This document shows, one piece after another, positions 20,064 to 23,940 of a DNA stretch of 23,940 nt. How positions within the stretch are numbered: the stretch's first letter is position 1; each line of letters opens with the position of its first letter. Both the position numbers and the translations under genes were made by a program. A model generated the notes under the pieces. It saw only the letters and a list, made by a program, of their open reading frames with translations. It ran no database searches and was not told the DNA's origin. Source of the DNA: Actinomycetes bacterium (GTDB lineage Bacteria; Actinomycetota; Actinomycetes; Actinomycetales; Microbacteriaceae); contig JAEWJX010000074.1 in NCBI GenBank assembly GCA_023386365.1, positions 1 to 23,940 on the forward strand, read 5' to 3'.

Positions 20064-21062
20064 ATGACCACCTACGCCATCGAGGCCCACGGCCTCACCA
20101 AGTCCTTCGGGAAGACCCAGGCGCTCGCCGGGATCGACCTCGAGGTGCCGGAGGGTCGCGTGCTCGGCGTGCTGGGCCCGAACGGGGCCGGCAAGACCAC
20201 CGCCGTTCGCATCCTCGCCACCCTGCTGCGTCCCGACACCGGCACGGCCCGCGTCGCCGGCCACGACGTCGACCGGGAGCCCGCCGCCGTGCGGCGCGCG
20301 ATCGGCCTCACCGGCCAGTACGCGAGCGTAGACGAAGACCTGACCGGGGTGCAGAACCTCGTGATGATCGGCCAGCTGCTGCACCTCTCCACCCGCGACG
20401 CGAAGGCACGCGCCGCCGAGCTGCTGGAGGAGTTCGACCTCACGGATGCCGGACGCCGCCTCGCGAAGACCTACTCCGGCGGGATGCGCCGTCGCCTCGA
20501 CCTGGCCGCGTCGCTCGTCGGTCGACCGAGCGTCGTCTATCTCGACGAACCCACCACCGGACTCGACCCCGCCAAGCGCGACGACGTCTGGGAGATGGTG
20601 CGGGCGTTGGTGCGCCAGGGAACCACCGTGCTGCTCACCACCCAGTACCTGGAGGAGGCGGACGCCCTCGCCCACGACATCACCGTGATCGACCACGGTC
20701 GGGTGATCGCGCACGACACCCCGCAGGGTCTCAAGCGCCAGGTGGGCGGGCAGACGCTCGAGGTGCGCCCGTCGTCGGTCGACGATGTGGCGCGGGTCAC
20801 CGAGCTGCTCGCCCGGGTGGGTACGCGCACCCCCGAGCATCCGGCGCCCGACCTGGTGTCGGTGCCCGTCGCATCGGAGCTGGCGCTCACCGAGACGGTC
20901 GCGCGACTCGCCGCCGAGAACATCGGCGTCACCGAGCTGTCGCTGCGTCTCCCCAGCCTCGACGAGGTCTTCTACGCGCTCACCGGGCACACGGATGCGG
21001 CCACCGCCTCCGAAACACCGTCGACGACCGCACCCGAACTCCAGGAAGGAGAGGCCGCCTGA
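20064..21062 (+). CDS. ABC exporter ATP-binding subunit (DrrA-like)
   Basis: A 332-residue cytoplasmic ATPase that powers a two-gene ABC-2 exporter. The motifs are Walker A GPNGAGKTT at residues 38-46, Q-loop around GLTGQYASVDEDLTG (81-95), signature YSGGMRRRLDLA (137-148), Walker B VVYLDEPTTGLD (157-168), and an H-loop-like position in LLTTQYLEEAD where the usual His is Gln, as is typical of the daunorubicin-resistance (DrrA) family. The C-terminal extension of about 100 residues (LEVRPSSVDDVARV ... LRLPSLDEVFYALTGHT) is the DrrA-specific domain. Substrates of this family are drugs, antibiotics or lipids; the substrate here is unknown. The TGA stop overlaps the permease ATG as TGATG. Confidence 0.95.
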   Translation: MTTYAIEAHGLTKSFGKTQALAGIDLEVPEGRVLGVLGPNGAGKTTAVRILATLLRPDTGTARVAGHDVDREPAAVRRAIGLTGQYASVDEDLTGVQNLVMIGQLLHLSTRDAKARAAELLEEFDLTDAGRRLAKTYSGGMRRRLDLAASLVGRPSVVYLDEPTTGLDPAKRDDVWEMVRALVRQGTTVLLTTQYLEEADALAHDITVIDHGRVIAHDTPQGLKRQVGGQTLEVRPSSVDDVARVTELLARVGTRTPEHPAPDLVSVPVASELALTETVARLAAENIGVTELSLRLPSLDEVFYALTGHTDAATASETPSTTAPELQEGEAA

Positions 21063-21832
21063 TGTTCCGCGACTCCCTCATCCTCGCCAAACGCACCGTC
21101 ACGAAGATGGTGCGCAACCCCGAGCAGTTCATCGACGTCACCGTGCAGCCGATCCTGATGACCGTCATCTTCGTGTTCATCTTCGGTGGGGCGATCGCCG
21201 GCGACACGACGACCTACCTGCAGTTCGCGCTGCCCGGCATCATCGTGCAGACGATCATGTTCACCTCGATGACCATCGGCGTGAACCTGAACACCGACCT
21301 GAAGAACGGGGTGTTCGACCGGTTCCGGTCGCTGCCGATCTCGCGGTCCGCTCCCCTGATCGGCGCCGTCAGCGGCGACATCGTGCGGCACACGATCGCG
21401 GTCGGGGTGAGCATCCTGTTCGGCGTGCTCATCGGGTTCCGTTTCGAGACGCCCTGGTACTGGGCGGCCGGCGGTGTGCTGCTGATGGTCGTCTTCGCCG
21501 TGAGCCTCTGCTGGGTGTCGGTGCTCATGGGCATGCTCGCCCGGTCGTCGGGCGCGGTGCAGGGGCTGTCGTTCCTGATCGTGTTCCCGCTGACGTTCGG
21601 CTCGTCGACGTTCGTCCCCGCGTCGACGCTGCCCGAGTGGATGCAGGGCTGGGTGGCGATCAACCCCGTCACGCACGTCATCGACGCCCTGCGCGGGCTG
21701 TTCCTCGGCACCGACGTGATCCCCGCCGGGACGACCCTCGGCGCCGAGATCGGCTGGGTCGCGGTGAGCTGCGTCGTACTGGTGGGGGTCTTCTTCCCGC
21801 TGGCGACCTGGGCCTACCGCCGCAAGATCTGA
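21062..21832 (+). CDS. ABC-2 type permease subunit (DrrB-like)
   Basis: A 256-residue membrane subunit that pairs with the ATPase upstream. Six transmembrane segments are evident, starting at about residues 29-49, and the C-terminus is short and basic (AYRRKI). ABC-2 family landmarks are present: LKNGVFDRFRSLPISRSAPLIG, a coupling-helix region after the second segment, and FGSSTFVPASTLPEWMQGWVAINPVTHVIDALRGL before the last segment. The start overlaps the ATPase stop by one base. Its last 19 bases overlap the end of the convergent regulator gene. Confidence 0.95.
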   Translation: MFRDSLILAKRTVTKMVRNPEQFIDVTVQPILMTVIFVFIFGGAIAGDTTTYLQFALPGIIVQTIMFTSMTIGVNLNTDLKNGVFDRFRSLPISRSAPLIGAVSGDIVRHTIAVGVSILFGVLIGFRFETPWYWAAGGVLLMVVFAVSLCWVSVLMGMLARSSGAVQGLSFLIVFPLTFGSSTFVPASTLPEWMQGWVAINPVTHVIDALRGLFLGTDVIPAGTTLGAEIGWVAVSCVVLVGVFFPLATWAYRRKI

Positions 21833-23940
21833 AGCAGGGCGGCGACCGCATCCGAGGCGGCGTCTGCGGGCTCCCCGGAGTCAGCAGACGCCGCCTCGAT
21901 CGCGTCGCGGAGCGTCTGCTCGGCGTTGTCGGACGGGTCGGGTGCGCCGCGCAGCTCGGCGGCGAGCTTCACAGCGGCGCGGATGCCCGCGTCGTCGCCC
22001 TGGTCGAGGGCGAGATGTCCGATCGCGACCGCCACGGATGCCATGATCGGCCGGTCGAAGCTCTCTGCCGCCGCCTCGGCCGCCTCGGTGAGGGCACGCT
22101 CGGCGCCCGCGAAGTCGCCCCGGAGCACGTCGATCCGCGCCCGCACCGCGGCGATGTGGGCGAGCATCTGCGGCGGGACCCCGCTGCGCGCCCCCGGCCA
22201 GTCCTCGTCGGTCCAGAGGGAACCGCCGTGCTCTGCAAGCTCGAGGTGCGCCTCGGCCGCGTCGGCGTCACCGAATTCGATCTCGAGGATGGCGCTCGTC
22301 ACGTGCGCGAAGACGGCGGCCCGGGGCGCACCGCTCGCCGCAGCCTCCACGAGGAGCTCGGCCGCGCGATCCCGGGCCTCCTGTTCGCGACCCATCCGCA
22401 GCAGGAGCATGACGCCGAGACCCTGCTGCTGTTGGAGGTCCCACGACGAGGTGATCGCCCGCAGGTCGTTGGTGGACTGGTCGGCGATGAGGAGCGCCTC
22501 CTCGAACCGCCCCTCCAAGGCCAGCCACTGCGAGCGCATCTGCCGGGCGAGGGCGAGACCCCACAGGTCGCCGATCTCCTCGAAGAGACGGAGCGCCAGC
22601 TCGCTGGCGACGCCGAGGTCGTCGGCGTCACCGCGGTTGTGAGCCATCGCCGCACGCACCGCGGCGACCATCGCCCGCGGCCACGGGCGCAGGCCCACCG
22701 GGTCGTCGCTCGGGAACTCGACGACGGATGGCCAGTCCGCGGTCGCGAGGGCCTCCCCGAAGGCGGTCATCAGGATCGGCATCACCTGCAGGATGTCGTT
22801 CTCGGACGCCTCAGACAGTTGCCGCAGTCGGTCGATCTCAGCCATCAGGTCGATCCCGTCGCTGATGGCCTCCGCCTCCGCCATCCCGGAGAAGGTCTTC
22901 ACCATGAACGACACGGTGCGCACGAGCAGCGCCGCATCCCCGTCGAGTTCCGACGCGAGCGGCCCCACCTGGCCGAGCCACGCCATGGCGTCCTCGTTGC
23001 GGTCGCGGATGATCCAGTACCAGGCGGTGCCGGCGACGATCGCCACCGCATCCGCGTCGAGGCCCGACGACACCGCGTACCGCAGCACCCCGGCGAGGGT
23101 GTCGTCTTCGGCGTCGAACCAGGCGAGCGCGTCGTGAATGGCCGCGGTGCGCAGGCGCGCGTCCTCCCGCCCGACGACCTCCGCGTAGCGTCCCGCCTGC
23201 TCCCGGCGGCGCCGGTCGAGCGCGCCGCCCTCACCGAGCCGCTCCAGCCCGTACTCGCGGATCGTCTCGAGCGCGCGATAGCGTCCGGCGGCGCGCTGCA
23301 GCAGGGACTTGTCGACCAGCCCGTCGAACGCCGACGCCCTGATCCCGTGCACGGCGGCGACGTCGGAGGCCTCCGTCGCGGCGATTCCGGCCGGGTAGAT
23401 GGAGACGACGGTGAGCAGTTCGCGCTCGTCGTCGTCGAGCAGCGTCCAACTCCAGTCGATGAGCGCACGCAATGTCTGATGGCGCGGCAGCACGGCGCGG
23501 AGTCCGCCGCTCAGGAGGGTGAAGCGGTCGTCGAGGCCGGACGCCAACTCGTCGAGGGTGAGGGTGCGGGCCTTGGCGGCCGCGAGTTCGAGGGCGAGCG
23601 GCAGGCCGTCGAGTCGGGCCCGGATGCGCGCGGCGGCGTCCTGTTCGGATTCCTCCAGCGGCCTGCCGCGGGCGGCGAGCACCCGATCGGCGAACAGGCG
23701 TTCCGCGTCCGCCGCATCGAGCGGGCCGAGCGGCACGAACGCCTCACCGGCGAGCGCCAGGGGTTCCCGACTGGTGGCGAGGATGCGCAGGCGCGGCTCC
23801 GTGGCCAGCAGCTCGGCCGCGAGCGCCGCCGCGGTGTCGACGACGTGCTCGCAGTTGTCGAGCACGAGCAGCAGCTCCCGCCCCTGGACGGGCGCGCGCC
23901 CCCGCGCGGGGGCGGCCGGCGGGGGGGGGGCGGGGTGGGG
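21814..23940 (-). CDS. Partial AfsR/SARP-like regulator, ATPase and TPR region
   Basis: The frame is open to the window edge, so the N-terminus is missing; about 708 residues are visible. The ATPase part shows Walker B (ELLLVLDNCEH), the sensor motif RILATSREPL, GLPLALELAAA, and LRALIDWSWTLLDDDERELL. This is the STAND/NB-ARC module of AfsR-like and LuxR-like large regulators. The rest is helical and TPR-like (AEAHLELAEHG, GAERALTEAAEAAAES), ending RGAPDPSDN then a short tail. No LuxR helix-turn-helix is present at the C-terminus. The DNA-binding domain must therefore be N-terminal, as in SARP/BTAD regulators, or absent. The P-loop should lie just beyond the edge. The convergent overlap with the exporter suggests functional linkage. 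Confidence 0.8.
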   Translation of the reverse strand, partial: PHPAPPPPAAPARGRAPVQGRELLLVLDNCEHVVDTAAALAAELLATEPRLRILATSREPLALAGEAFVPLGPLDAADAERLFADRVLAARGRPLEESEQDAAARIRARLDGLPLALELAAAKARTLTLDELASGLDDRFTLLSGGLRAVLPRHQTLRALIDWSWTLLDDDERELLTVVSIYPAGIAATEASDVAAVHGIRASAFDGLVDKSLLQRAAGRYRALETIREYGLERLGEGGALDRRRREQAGRYAEVVGREDARLRTAAIHDALAWFDAEDDTLAGVLRYAVSSGLDADAVAIVAGTAWYWIIRDRNEDAMAWLGQVGPLASELDGDAALLVRTVSFMVKTFSGMAEAEAISDGIDLMAEIDRLRQLSEASENDILQVMPILMTAFGEALATADWPSVVEFPSDDPVGLRPWPRAMVAAVRAAMAHNRGDADDLGVASELALRLFEEIGDLWGLALARQMRSQWLALEGRFEEALLIADQSTNDLRAITSSWDLQQQQGLGVMLLLRMGREQEARDRAAELLVEAAASGAPRAAVFAHVTSAILEIEFGDADAAEAHLELAEHGGSLWTDEDWPGARSGVPPQMLAHIAAVRARIDVLRGDFAGAERALTEAAEAAAESFDRPIMASVAVAIGHLALDQGDDAGIRAAVKLAAELRGAPDPSDNAEQTLRDAIEAASADSGEPADAASDAVAALLQILRR

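Noticed and set aside
19373..23940. Antibiotic biosynthetic cluster implied by the SARP-like regulator and exporter
   Set aside because: No biosynthetic enzyme is present in the window; a regulator and an exporter alone do not support a cluster.

Overview
The window is very GC-rich and densely coded. It looks like an actinobacterial chromosome, most likely a member of the Microbacteriaceae. The evidence is the gene content (a MarP-type acid-resistance protease, an ECF41/SigJ sigma factor, an actinobacterial-type leuA, S15, RecO and UppS) and the many starts that seem to lack a Shine-Dalgarno sequence but sit 6 nt after a TANNNT-like hexamer, the hallmark of leaderless transcription. No rRNA, tRNA, CRISPR array, insertion sequence or phage gene was seen. 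No gap between genes exceeds about 180 bases, so there is no long unexplained stretch.

Layout. 1-1122 (minus): the first 12 codons of an FMN-reductase-like gene follow a flavin-dependent LLM monooxygenase with an ATGA overlap. 1242-3869: a thioredoxin (plus) converges on a minus-strand run of a 49-residue Cys/His protein, a large polytopic membrane protein and a small conserved protein. 3970-6268 (minus): rpsO (S15) with a leader and terminator, then a CASTOR/POLLUX-type ion channel. 6398-8582: a zinc-ribbon membrane protein, the periplasmic protease marP (plus) and an NTF2-like protein. 8729-12333 (minus): recO, uppS, a membrane protein and a PrsW-type intramembrane protease. 12392-17425: a block of stress and redox genes between recO and leuA. 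It holds an ECF41 sigma factor with its SDR partner, two membrane proteins including a TRIC channel, a DUF4345-like protein, an NmrA-like reductase and a divergent AraC regulator. 17436-19307 (minus): leuA with a complete attenuator, whose leader peptide carries four consecutive Leu codons. 19373-23940: a lipoprotein, a two-gene DrrAB-type ABC exporter (plus), and, converging with and overlapping it, the C-terminal part of a large AfsR/SARP-like ATPase regulator cut by the window edge.

How the parts connect. Three local circuits can be read from the DNA. (1) The ECF41 sigma gene carries a TGTCAC-N16-GGTC promoter in its own 3' end, aimed at the SDR gene. (2) leuA appears to be controlled by ribosome stalling on a leaderless Leu-rich leader peptide. 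(3) The ABC exporter promoter has four GACAGCG-like direct repeats spaced 10, 10 and 11 bp, ending 9 bp before a -10-like hexamer. This is the geometry of SARP activator sites, and a SARP-like regulator lies at the other end of the operon. A further genome-style feature is that three upstream stop codons (TAA, TAG, TAG) are also the first three bases of the next gene's TANNNT hexamer, always exactly 6 nt before the next start codon.
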